From Cryptomeria japonica (Eukaryota > Streptophyta > Pinopsida > Cupressales > Cupressaceae): DNA of 64,000 bases. Below, in pieces: positions 12,301 through 21,844 of this stretch. A model generated the notes under the pieces. It ran no database searches. It worked only from the letters and a program-made list of their open reading frames with translations, and had not been told where the DNA came from. The DNA lies in NCBI RefSeq assembly GCF_030272615.1, contig NC_081409.1:25429406-25493405 (forward strand), read 5' to 3'. A program made the translations under genes and the position numbers. Position 1 is the stretch's first letter, and each line of letters starts with the position of its first letter.

Positions 12301-13655
12301 ACCTGAGGCTCATAATTTGATAACTTAGGTAGAGTGATCAAATTCTGAGAAATGAGTTGTCGCATCACTGTTTCAATGGGTTCCCCTAAGGGAGTGTATG
12401 TGCGTTTTTGTTTTTGTGGACGAGGTCTTGGTTCATCATGAGATGTGATGCGACCTTGATTAAGAGGAACATTTGTGTTATTTTGAGGTGGAGGATTTTG
12501 TCCTGCAAATCGAACCACAGGTTGTGCATTTTGGACAGTCCGAGCATCCACAACTCCATCGTTGACGATATTCTTATTCTTGTTCCAGAAGTTCGGTTTA
12601 TCGTTATTGAAGCGCGGGCGAGGACCATCTTTGGGTTCATTAAAGATTTTGATGAGTCCTTTTTTGATGAGTGCCTGTTCACACTTTATACCTTTGGTGA
12701 TCATATCGTTAAAAGAATCTGTATCCTTGACATCCAGGTGAAATTCCATTTCTTCGTTTAAGTTGGAAATGAAAATTTCCACTAGTTCTCGTTCAGGTAA
12801 CTGAAGAGAACGTCTGCTAGACATTTGGCGCCATCGTTGCAGGAATACTGAGAATAATTCACCTGGTTTTTGTTTGGTGTTGCATAGATCAGCCATGGTG
12901 ATGTCGCGTTCAATATTATAAGAGTAATGAGATAGGAACTTCTGGATGAGTTCCTCAAATGTTCTTATGCCACCTGGTAGTCGGGAAAACCATGATGTGG
13001 TTGTTCCTCCCAAGCTTTGGGGAAAAAGGCGCATTAAGTATGTGTCTTCATATGCGACTTTGAGACAAGCGGAATGAAATTCTCGGACATGATCGCGGGG
13101 ATCTCCCTTTCCTCTATATTTTTCGAATTTTGGTGTTTCGAACCCGCGTGGAAAGGGTGGCATATAAAGATTCCTATCAAACGGATAGGGACAGATGTCG
13201 TTAAGTGAGAATTGATTGGTTTTAACACCACTATGAAGTTGTTGGGTGAGATTCTCAACTTGTTGCCGCAACATCTCCATTTCATTAGGAGGAGGAGGTG
13301 GTGGGTTACCTCGAGGGATGTTATATCTGATGGGATCTCTACGCCTTTCCTCCTCATGGCGACTTTGTCTTTCTAATGCTTGTCTTAATTGGGCAAGATC
13401 AAAGTCTGAGGGGAGTTTGGCTCCTTCTTGAGCGAGTCTTAAAAAGTGAGCATCCGCATTGCTCCTTAGTATTTCATCGAATAATCTGTTAAAATGAGGG
13501 TTATGCTGAACCCTTTCGATTGTTGAAGGAGTGGGAGTACTTGGGTTTTCGTCATTCCCATTTCCTCCAAGTGCCTCTTGAAATTCATTGAGGTTGTCCT
13601 CTTCTTCCTCAATTTCTATTTCTCATTGCCTTGATCGCGATCGGGTTTGAGCCAT
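6369..13655 (-). CDS. Gag-pol polyprotein of the Tat element, one nonsense codon near the start
   Basis: The frame is open for 2303 codons from 13280 to 6369. The same frame continues upstream to an ATG at 13655-13653, broken only by TGA at 13625-13623 (codon 11). Approximate positions, counted from 13280: gag domain 45-205; a divergent zinc-finger-like CEFH..GHKTSNC at 338; aspartic protease with LIDNGAG at 557 (DNG rather than DSG); a G-patch-like segment at 802-832; a Pro/Ala- and acid-rich linker at 860-1040; reverse transcriptase from 1300 with YVDD at 1428; RNase H from 1575; a second RNase H-like domain from 1722 (LYFDGSYTRHGLGAG); integrase from 1955 with an HHCC finger and a core of D in GLDLVG, D in TDNG and E in QAEASN; and a GPY/F module at the C-terminus. 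No chromodomain is present. The polyprotein makes capsid, protease, polymerase and integrase for retrotransposition. All catalytic motifs look intact, and both nonsense-free length and LTR identity indicate youth. Confidence 0.93.
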
Positions 13656-16159
13656 TTTGTTTATAAGTTTGTTTTTGAAGTTGATTGAAGATAATGATGA
13701 GTTGGTGATGAAATGAAAGATTGGTTGGTGATTTGTGTTGTATGGGGATCTCTAGCACTTTAATGTAGATGTAACCGAAATTCCTTCTTTGAATTGCTTG
13801 TTTGTTTTGATAAGATTTGATGTGATAAGGTGTAGAGAAATCTGAGATGTGTTACAGATTTTTGACTACCTAGCAATGAGAGGATTCACTCATGAACTAG
13901 TTTTAACCTGCGTAGATGTGTCTCTTAGGATGAGCTTATCCTAGATGTAGAAACAATCTAAAAAGTGATGTGATGTGTTTGATTTCAAGCAATATCTAAA
14001 AGGGAATCTTGGGACAAGAACCTCTTAATGTTTTGAGAGTTGGGATGGATTGATGATGGAATGATAATGTATGAATGAGATGATGGATGTTTTTGTTTTC
14101 AACTTCAATCTTTCAATAAAAACTTTGTGTCACAAATGGAACAAACTCTATCTCTTCCCTTTCAGGCGTTGGTGGTACTTCTCGAGCTGTGTTGTAGGTG
14201 ATACAGATGTTTGGGAAGAAATTGGGATTAATCTTTCCTCCTTGATTTTTGTGATAACTCAGAGCTCTATATTGCATAAAAGCTCTGCGGTTCAATGATT
14301 CGGAATCAAATTCGTTTGTTTTACCTTGAAGATAGAGACGCATGCAATGTAGAAAGACTCTATGTGAGACAAAGATTTGTCTATTGAGATAGAAGAATTT
14401 CCTCCTTTTGATCAAAGCCTTTGAGCTTAATGGTCTCCTTCTTAAGTTGATATTCTGATGACACTTCTTCTTTCGCAAGATGTGAAGAATGGTCATAAAA
14501 GTTGTGACTCTGTGTTGTTTGCACTTTGTTTTTGGTATTTTTGGTTGTGTTGACAGATGTTGGATGAATACTTTGTTTTTGGGATTGATTTTCTGATTTT
14601 TCTTTGACAAGAAAACAAAGCAAGCACACAAACACAAAATTGTAGCCTCAAAGGCACAAATGAGTATGGGTCTAGATCAACCCAATCCTTGGACTTGTTT
14701 TTGACCCTTCCTTTAGATTTATTTTAAGGTGTATTTCCAAAGCCTGAAGTCGGCTCAATTTGCACTAGGTCTGTAAAACGAACACACTTCAAACACTCTT
14801 TATCCCTATGGTCAGATGGCCAGTTGTGATAAATTTAGCCCACATCTTGATATTTCTTCGACTTTGGTAGTACATACCTTATGAATCCCGCCATGGCAGG
14901 TAAGGATGTGATATACTAAGTCTTGCGCGAGCATAACAAATAGATGATCCCTATGATGGGGGAGTCACCACTTTTATCAAGCCACAAGTGACTTTTCAAA
15001 AAGCTATGTTTCTACTCAAGGAAATATGTATGGTGAGTATCTTGGGAGCAAAACCTTCTATGCTCTTGCACTAAATTATATCTCAAATATCCTCAATCAA
15101 TAGAACAGGTGGGCTACTACTAAAAGGTGTTTAGTCATATTCGATGTTTTTGGACATAAGTTCATTCTGCAGTGACTCACTTAAGAGCCTTGTAACTGGT
15201 GGTGGGGCCCATTTGTCCTTTCGGCCAGTTACACTGTAGGAACAGCTATACCCAAGGCTACAGCTTTCGCTCTCACCTGATTTCTATAGCGGCTCGAAGG
15301 ATTTACCGCTCGAGGTCGTTCCCAAGAGTATCGATCCCTTGGCAGGCCTCTCTTAAAAAGATAAAATTTGAGCGTTACTAACACTTTTCTCTTGCACCTA
15401 GGACCACGAGAGCCAAGGGAGAGGATAGTGTGTGTTAGAAGTAGGACCACTCGACTGACTTTTGTGCACAAGCGTGCCAAACACGTAAAACACTTGTTCC
15501 TTTTAATCCAGCATTTGCAAATGTGATCTAACTATTTGGAGATGTTGCTCCAACAGCCATGGTGTTCATTTTAACTTCAAAGCAATATGTTTTGTAATCT
15601 AGAAGTTGAAAGTCCTGGTCAACTTAAAAAATACGATTGCATGAAGGAAAATTTGTTTTTGCCAAAAAAAATAAAGACAAGTGGATTGTTCTTTTTACTG
15701 CACCAAAAATTGAAGTGTGGCTTGTGATTTTTAGATTTGATGCAAGAAAATGGAATTGTTTGGTTTTAAGCACCAAATAAAGTGTGTTTCCTAACTTGCA
15801 AGAAAACAAATGTTTGAATTTTGTTGTTCTTTTTACCTTGCAATAAAGAAAGATGAATTTTGTTTTAAGCACCAAAAACAAATTTGAGGTTCATTTTATG
15901 CACTCCAAAATGAGATGTGAGGTTTATTTTAACTTATGCAATAAGGGAAAAATGAATTCTTTTTTTAACCAACTTTTTAAAGAAAGTAAAAAGAAAGATT
16001 TTTTTTTTTTTTTTTTAAAGCATCTACTAACTCCTTCCACTGCACACAAAAAGATTAGAACCTGCACCTGGTCAATAGTTAAAACGTTAGCGTGGGCTTA
16101 CACAAGCCTAAATGCTGATTTTGGGTTACAAAGCGAATTGGACAACACTCTGTCGCAAT
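13656..16159 (-). other. Long gag-pol leader of the Tat element
   Basis: No gene is supported in this 2.5-kb leader between the palindrome array and gag. A block at about 14900-15480 has a diverged relative at 36005-36520. Shared words include atggtgagtatcttggg, ggtgggctacta and tcgttcc. Conservation of this block in an otherwise unrelated old copy hints at an RNA function such as packaging, dimerisation or translation control (inference). The part at 15620-16030 is AT-rich, with scattered gcaccaaa and caagaaaa words and a T-run at 15999-16014. Confidence 0.7.
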
Positions 16160-16426
16160 AGCGCTAGTCTGCTTTTTATACAAAAGCGCTAATTTATACA
16201 AAAGCGCTAATCTGCGGTATCAGAAGCGCTATTATACACAGGAGCGCTGAAAGAAGAAATAAATCCGAGAAGACAAAAGCGCTGAATTGTGTCAATAGCG
16301 CTAAAACTTGGACAATAGCGCTGAAATGTTGTCAATAGCGCTGGAACATTTTCAATAGCGCTATCTTAGGTTCAATAGCGCTAAAAGAAATTGTTGCAAA
16401 AGCGCTAAAACGCGTTCAATAGCGCC
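16160..16426 (-). repeat. Array 2: 13 AGCGCT palindromes, 20-bp period, inverted to array 1
   Basis: AGCGCT starts at 16160, 16185, 16203, 16225, 16243, 16278, 16297, 16317, 16337, 16357, 16377 and 16401, plus a variant AGCGCC at 16421. Spacings from 16278 to 16377 are 19 or 20. On the minus strand the unit reads TTTTAGCGCTATTG, the same as array 1 on the plus strand. The array begins 57 bp downstream of the primer site in element orientation, so it is in the gag-pol leader RNA. Confidence 0.92.
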
Positions 16427-16482
16427 GAAGCGTGACCTGTGTGGCAATTTCAACAAGCAAAATGTTAATTTTAAAAAAAAAA

Positions 16483-16521
16483 ATCAGAAGGTTGCGTGTT
16501 CGATTCACGTCGGGTTCACCA
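16483..16521 (-). other. Primer-binding site matching 39 nt of tRNA-Trp
   Basis: The plus strand here reads as the 3' half of plant tRNA-Trp including CCA: from the last anticodon-loop base (A38) through anticodon stem, variable loop, T arm and acceptor strand to A76. The minus strand is therefore a primer-binding site starting TGGTGAACCCGACGTGAATC. It sits 2 bp inside the 5' LTR edge. Primer sites usually match only 12-18 nt. The tRNA comparison is from memory of plant tRNA-Trp(CCA), so it should be confirmed, but the CCA end and T-loop TTCGATT are directly visible. Confidence 0.88.
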
Positions 16522-16523
16522 AA

Positions 16524-17974
16524 TGATGCCCTCCTAAATGGCACAATTGTTAGTTTAAGATCAATCAACACAAAACACACAAGACGTTAGCGTTAGTCAA
16601 TCAAAAACTAAATCTATGAAGGCATTCCAAGAGAGACACTAAAAACATGCTAATGAATCTAACTAAAGAAGTAAAGACAATGAGACATCTCCAACTATCT
16701 CTTAGCATGAGATTAGCTCCTTCTCCCTTGTTCCTCTCCTCTCCAAGTTCCAAAATAGTGTAGCTCTCAACAGCTTTTTGCACTATGGATGCTTATGGAG
16801 GATCGAGATTGTAGTATAGCTCCAAATATGAAATGAAAAGCTATTACTATGCTATTGATGCTAAAATGATGTGTTTTAACCAAAAGACAAAAGATTAGAT
16901 TGTTTATGCTAAAATGCTCTCTAAAATGTCTATAGTCTAAATGCTTACAAGTTTTCAGGATCTGGATTATGAAGGAATGGGCTCTATTTATAAGAAAAAA
17001 TGGAGCAATGGATGGCCAGGATTGAAAGGTTTAATCAAGGGTCAAGCTTGAAAGTTGGGAATCCATGTGCACAATTGGCACCAATAAAATAGTGACAAGT
17101 GTCAACACAGGATTGGGTTGAGAGAAGAGGTTGGAGGCATTAAAGGCCTGAGAAGACCTCATGGTTATCTAAAGGCTAAGAGTCAAGCCTAAATTAGGAT
17201 TACCCACTGGATTAGGAGTTAATCCAAGGATAAACCTTTGTGCAAATGATTAAGAGATAATCATGGTCAAAGCATTAAATGCTTGATGAGACCTTTGTGG
17301 TTGGATAGAGGTTGAGTCAAAACAAATGTTTTAACCATGTGGGAGAGTTGAATTAACCATTAATGGTTATTGGAGACTTTGTGGATTAAGTGGTTGAAAG
17401 TTGGAAGCCTTTAATGGTTTTCAAAGACTTTGGGGTTTTTGGTGGTTGAAGGTTGAAAACCTTCAATGGTTATCCAAGACTTTGGGCCATTTGAGAAGTG
17501 ACTCCATTTTGCTTAGGAATGTGACAATAATTAGGGGATGGATTAGGCTAATTAGGAAGGGGTTAGAAGAATCTAGAAGGGGATTAGATTTTGCAAGTGG
17601 ATTTGGTGGGTGAGGGAAAATAGGATTTTATTAAAATAAAAATTCATTTATTTCAATAATGTGTGCAAGTTGCATTTGTAGGAAAATGCAAGTGGGGGGG
17701 GGAGGATAATGATTTAAATAAATGTTTTATTTAATTTATTTAAAAGAGGAAAAGGGGGATTTTAATTAAATAAATTGATTTATTTATTTAATTAATGGGA
17801 ATTTGATTTTAATGAATTAATTAAAATAAATCGAATAATTTATTTAATTAATAGAAGAATGTTTGGGGATGAATTAATTAAATATTAATTTAATTAATTG
17901 ATGGCTAGTGGATTTTTAATCAAATAAATACGAAATATTCATTTAATTAAAATGGACAGATTTGTGTGACTACA
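16524..17974 (-). repeat. 5' LTR of the Tat element
   Basis: This 1451-bp LTR starts TGTAGTCACAC (minus strand, at 17974) and ends GGGCATCA at 16524, next to the primer site. U3 is about 1 kb, ending at the TATA box near 16990, and R-U5 is about 430 bp. The region 17395-17490 contains a diverged tandem pair around tttaatggtt..caaagactttgg and ttcaatggtt..caagactttggg. Confidence 0.93.
16985..16992 (-). promoter_or_regulatory. LTR TATA box
   Basis: The minus strand reads CTTATAAATAGAG, a strong plant TATA context. Transcription of the genomic RNA would start about 30 bp downstream, near 16955. This leaves about 430 bp of R-U5 before the primer site. Confidence 0.7.
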
Positions 17975-20224
17975 CTTACCATTTCTATCATCTTTGTGTA
18001 CATAGCATCTACTTCCAAAGATTTTAAAATAACTTACATTAGGTTTCTTGTCATACCAGATTTCATATGGTGTCTTCAAAGTACCTTTCTTCAGTTGTAC
18101 TCGGTTTAGGGTGTAAACTGCTATGCTTATTGCTTCTCTCCAAAATGTTTGTGGCACTTTCTTTTCAATCATCAATGTTCTAGCACAATCCACAATAGAT
18201 TTGTTTCTTCTCTCAGCTATTCCATTATGTTGTCAAGTTCTCGGTGCAGAGACTTGTCTTTTAATACCATGATCATTGCAGAATAAGTTGAACTCATCAG
18301 ATGTGAACTCTCCTCCTCTATCTAATCTAAGACATTTCAGTTGTCTTCCTGTTTCATTTTCAAGTCTTGCCTTGTACCATTTAAACATTTGAAAAGCTTC
18401 TGATTTTTCTTTTAAAAACATTACCGACATCATCCTTGAATAGTTATCCACAAATAATATGAAATGTTTATCACCATAATAACTTTGAACTTTCATAGGA
18501 CCACAAAGATCAGTGTGCACAAGATCTAAAATTCCCTTAGAAGTGTAAGACTTACTTGTAAATCTTGATCTTGTCATCTTACCCATCTGGCATCCTCGGC
18601 ACATAGCATTCTCAGGCTTTTCAAGACTCGGTAGACCTCTTACTTGGTGCTTCTTACTTATTTTGATCAGATTATCAAAATTTACATGACAAAACCTTTT
18701 ATGCCATAACCAGGTATCATCTATCTTTGCATGCAAACACTTGTTCCGAGTTGAGTCAAGATGAAATGTGTTACCTTTTGTTTGTATCCCAGTAGCAACT
18801 AACTTTCCATTCTTGTCATGAACTTTGAGAATTCCCTTCTGAAATTCTATTCGGTAACATGTATTGTTTAGCTGTGCTACACTCAACAAATTGTATTTCA
18901 AACCTTCAACCCAATAAACATCATTGCATCTTGCATTGTCAAGAAGTGTTATAGATCCTTTACATTTCACCGGACATGGTGCATCATTACCAAATCTTAC
19001 ATAGCCTCCATCATAATCTTCTAACATAACAATCTTGTCTTTATCTCTTGTCATATGATGTGAGCATCCACTATTTATGATCCAAGAATCATTAGTATTT
19101 ACGTGAGATATTAGGGCTTTTTCTTCATACTTTTCTTTATCTGATCCATCTTTGATAGCCACATAAACTACTTGCTCTGTATCAGTTTTATCTAATTTAT
19201 CATCATTGGATTCCTTATCAACTATTAAGCATGTCTTTCTATCTCTTCTTCTGAAGTCTCGGTGTCCTCTGTAATGATTGTCTTTCTGTTTGTCATCTCG
19301 GTAATCTCTCTTTTCAGTAGATTCTTTGTTAGGATAGTTAGAAGCCATATGTCCTATTTTATCACAATTGAAACATTTCAAAGGTAGTTTTCCTTTATAC
19401 TTACCTTTGCCTCTCGATAACCTTCTGGCTAATAGTGCTTCAAACTCTTCCTACTTTCTGATTTCCTCATACAATTTGTGTACTTCTTCCATGTTCTTAC
19501 GAAATCTTTCACTTGCTCCACTGTGATCTCCTTCAGAGTACTTATACTTTCTTTCATTGTAATCATTAGATTCATCAAGATGAAAAGAACTAAATGCAGA
19601 TTCAACTTTATTTACCGAAGATCCACTGTTATCAAAGTTACTTAACTCAAATGCATGTAGCTTACCAATAGTAGCATCTAAAGAAACTGGCATATTAGGT
19701 ACAGACCTCAATTCATTGATTGCAGAGACTCTGATTGCATAAGTCGGTAGAAGGGTTCTTAACAACTTACTTCTTATATCCTTTTCTTCAATAGTTCCAC
19801 CTGCTCCTTTGATTTGATTGACAATCTCCTTTAGTCTTGTATTGTACTGAGTTATGTTCTCACCTTCATTCATCCTCATAGATTCAAGTTGTCCTCTTAG
19901 ACTATCTACTTTTTCTCTTTGAACATGTTCATCTCCTCCATATACTGATATGAGCTTATCCTACATAGCCTTTGCATCATTGCAGCCTTCTAGATCGTTA
20001 AACTCTGAGTCGGTCAATGCAGATGTTATTTCAATCATTGCTTGGATATGTTCTTGCTTTGCCTTTATCTCTTCCATTGTCAATGGATAGGTGCTCGGTG
20101 TGATGAAATCATTCTCCAGATAATATACAGCATATTCTCCAACTCCTGATAAGTGCAGCTTCATCCTTTTCTGCCATGTAGAGAAACTTGACTTGTTCAG
20201 CTTCGGTGCATCCCTCTTATACAT
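17975..20224 (-). pseudogene. Copia A gag-pol, 5' part, three nonsense codons
   Basis: One frame runs from ATG 20224 to the Tat insertion, broken by TAG 19963-19961, TAG 19453-19451 and TGA 18235-18233 only. Order: copia-type gag; a zinc knuckle CFNCDKIGHMASN with its last Cys replaced by Tyr; a protease site reading WIINSGCSHHM, where the catalytic Asp of DSG has become Asn; a GAG pre-integrase HHCC finger (HKRFCH, MCRGCQMGK); and an integrase core with HTDLCGP, LRLDRGGEF and ERRNKS. The broken protease and stops show that this copy is dead. The first two stops fit C-to-T changes of CAG codons (inference). Beyond 17975 the reading runs into LTR sequence and is not coding. Confidence 0.9.
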
Positions 20225-20274
20225 CTTTGGATCTTTGCCTCAAGTACCTTTAAACTTTTCTTCTGGATTCCAAA

Positions 20275-20286
20275 GCTCTGATACCA
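20275..20286 (-). other. Primer-binding site of copia A (initiator Met tRNA)
   Basis: The minus strand reads TGGTATCAGAGC, the standard plant copia primer site complementary to the initiator tRNA-Met 3' end. It is 2 bp from the LTR edge and about 50 bp before the gag ATG. Confidence 0.92.
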
Positions 20287-20288
20287 AT

Positions 20289-21844
20289 TGATAGTTTTGA
20301 TACTTAATGTAAGTACAGATCCAATAGCCAACAAGATGAGAGGGGGGGGTGAATCATACAAACTTAATCTTCCATAAAAACATCAGATTCAACCTCGGTA
20401 ACATATACTTCAGTAATATAACCAAAACTGCTAAACATGCAAACTCAAAAGCATATAAACATCATAAAGCTCATAACACAAGATTTAACTTGGAAACCCA
20501 AACAGGGAAAAACCATTGTGGGATTTCGGACCCACTAAGAAATATACTCTTCTAGAGTATGCTCAGTTAAAAGCAAATCCTGTTAAAGATTACAAACACA
20601 TTGCTAGATGTGACCCGGTTAAGGGATTTCCCTCAGATCTGTTAGGATCTTCACCTTGTTAAAAGTGACCTTGTTAAAGGATTTCAAACACTCAATCAGA
20701 ATGTCACCTTGCTAGAGGGTTTTACAAATAAGACTGTTAAGTCCACTCAGTTAAGAGATTTTTTGTCACTTTCACAAAATAACAGTAATAAAAATCTATC
20801 TGCAACTTCACATCTAAAATGCTAAAGCAGATTCTTATTTGCTCAATATAATCTAGACATAGAACTAATCTTGTCCATCTGTTGGGCTTCTATACTCTGT
20901 TATTCAAACAGGTCTTCAAGCTTCTATGCTCGGTAATCACTATGTAGCATCCCTGTGCATACATTTGCCTGCATGCATTGTTTATCAATAGTTCCCTATT
21001 TATAAACAATTAGCTAACCGCTTAATATTCTTGATCACATTTCCCATGATCAATCATAGCCATCGAATCTTCAAACTTTGACCAGGTTCAATGTATCCTT
21101 CGATCTGAAAATGTTTTACCCTGCCTTGGAACTTGCATACATTTCGTGGAACTTGTGCTAGGGTATTGCGGTTCAATCTAAGTTGTAGATCTTCATGCCA
21201 ATTTTCCTTTGCCATAGATTCATTAACAAACTTCATGCACGGCATACCAATCATTTAATCAGTTCCAGCTCATCAGCTTCCTTCATTAAATAACACATGT
21301 AACCATTTAATGTATTCTGTTACAGCTCGGTTACAACTTGGTAACAACTCGGTAATAACTCGGTAAATACTAAAATTCACTCGGTAGACATTCTGCCTTC
21401 ATTAATCGATAGCGATAACCTTAGGGTTTACCGACTAGGTTCCTTAGGGGTTTACCGACTAGGTTCTTTGCTCGGTAACATAGTATAGTATTAACCTTAC
21501 AATTTACAACATATGTATGATGTTAAAACAATCTAAACATCATGATCTCATCATTGTCTGACTCGGTAATAGTTGCCATTGAATACTTTATTCATCCCCT
21601 TATTCATCATATTATTTCTGTGTCTTTTACCAACATCTTTATATTCTTCAAATCATACTTCTCAAGATATGGCAACATCATACTGAATTAGAAAATCAAT
21701 TTCTTGACATCAATGACAAAATAATAATATCAAGATAGTAAACATCCTTAATCAGTTATATCTATAATCATCAACAACCTTCTCAATATCCTTATTGAAA
21801 TGCCAACAATCTCCCATTGTTTGTTATAATGCCAAATGCCAACA
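20289..21844 (-). repeat. 5' LTR of copia A
   Basis: This 1556-bp LTR begins TGTTGGCATTTGG on the minus strand at 21844 and ends CTATCA at 20289. A minus-strand TATAAATAG lies near 20997-21005. The part at 21320-21480 repeats the word ctcggtaa. The plus-strand edge touches copia B coding sequence directly, which sets the insertion point. Confidence 0.8.

Larger units (their letters stand above)
1..17974 (-). mobile_element. Tat-lineage Ty3/gypsy LTR retrotransposon with antisense PMD gene (left end off window)
   Basis: Positions 1-513 are repeated without a single difference at 17462-17974, which defines the two LTRs. In element (minus) orientation the order is 5' LTR (17974-16524), tRNA-Trp primer site, palindrome array, long leader, gag-pol, a spacer, an oppositely oriented PMD gene, a second palindrome array, polypurine tract and 3' LTR. 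The second RNase H-like domain in pol, the lack of a chromodomain, the long leader and the antisense extra gene are traits of the Tat/Ogre group (family knowledge). If the 3' LTR is as long as the 5' one (1451 bp), the element is about 18.9 kb and starts about 937 bp left of the window. It lies inside copia A, whose integrase it interrupts. The target duplication cannot be confirmed because the left flank is missing. The candidate is cttac at 17975-17979. Confidence 0.93.
17975..21844 (-). mobile_element. Copia element A, interrupted by the Tat element (left part off window)
   Basis: In element orientation it has a 5' LTR (21844-20289), an initiator-Met primer site, gag and the first part of pol up to the integrase. 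There it is cut by the Tat insertion at 17974/17975. The remaining pol and the 3' LTR should lie left of the window. The element itself sits inside the integrase of copia B. Confidence 0.88.

Noticed and set aside
14113-14637. 174-codon minus-strand frame in the gag-pol leader
   Set aside because: No recognisable domain, Lys/Gln/Ser-rich from AT-rich sequence. It could be a leader ORF but nothing supports translation.
16483-16521. A tRNA gene (3' half of tRNA-Trp)
   Set aside because: Only bases 38-76 are present, CCA is encoded in the DNA, and it lies 2 bp from an LTR edge. It is a primer-binding site.
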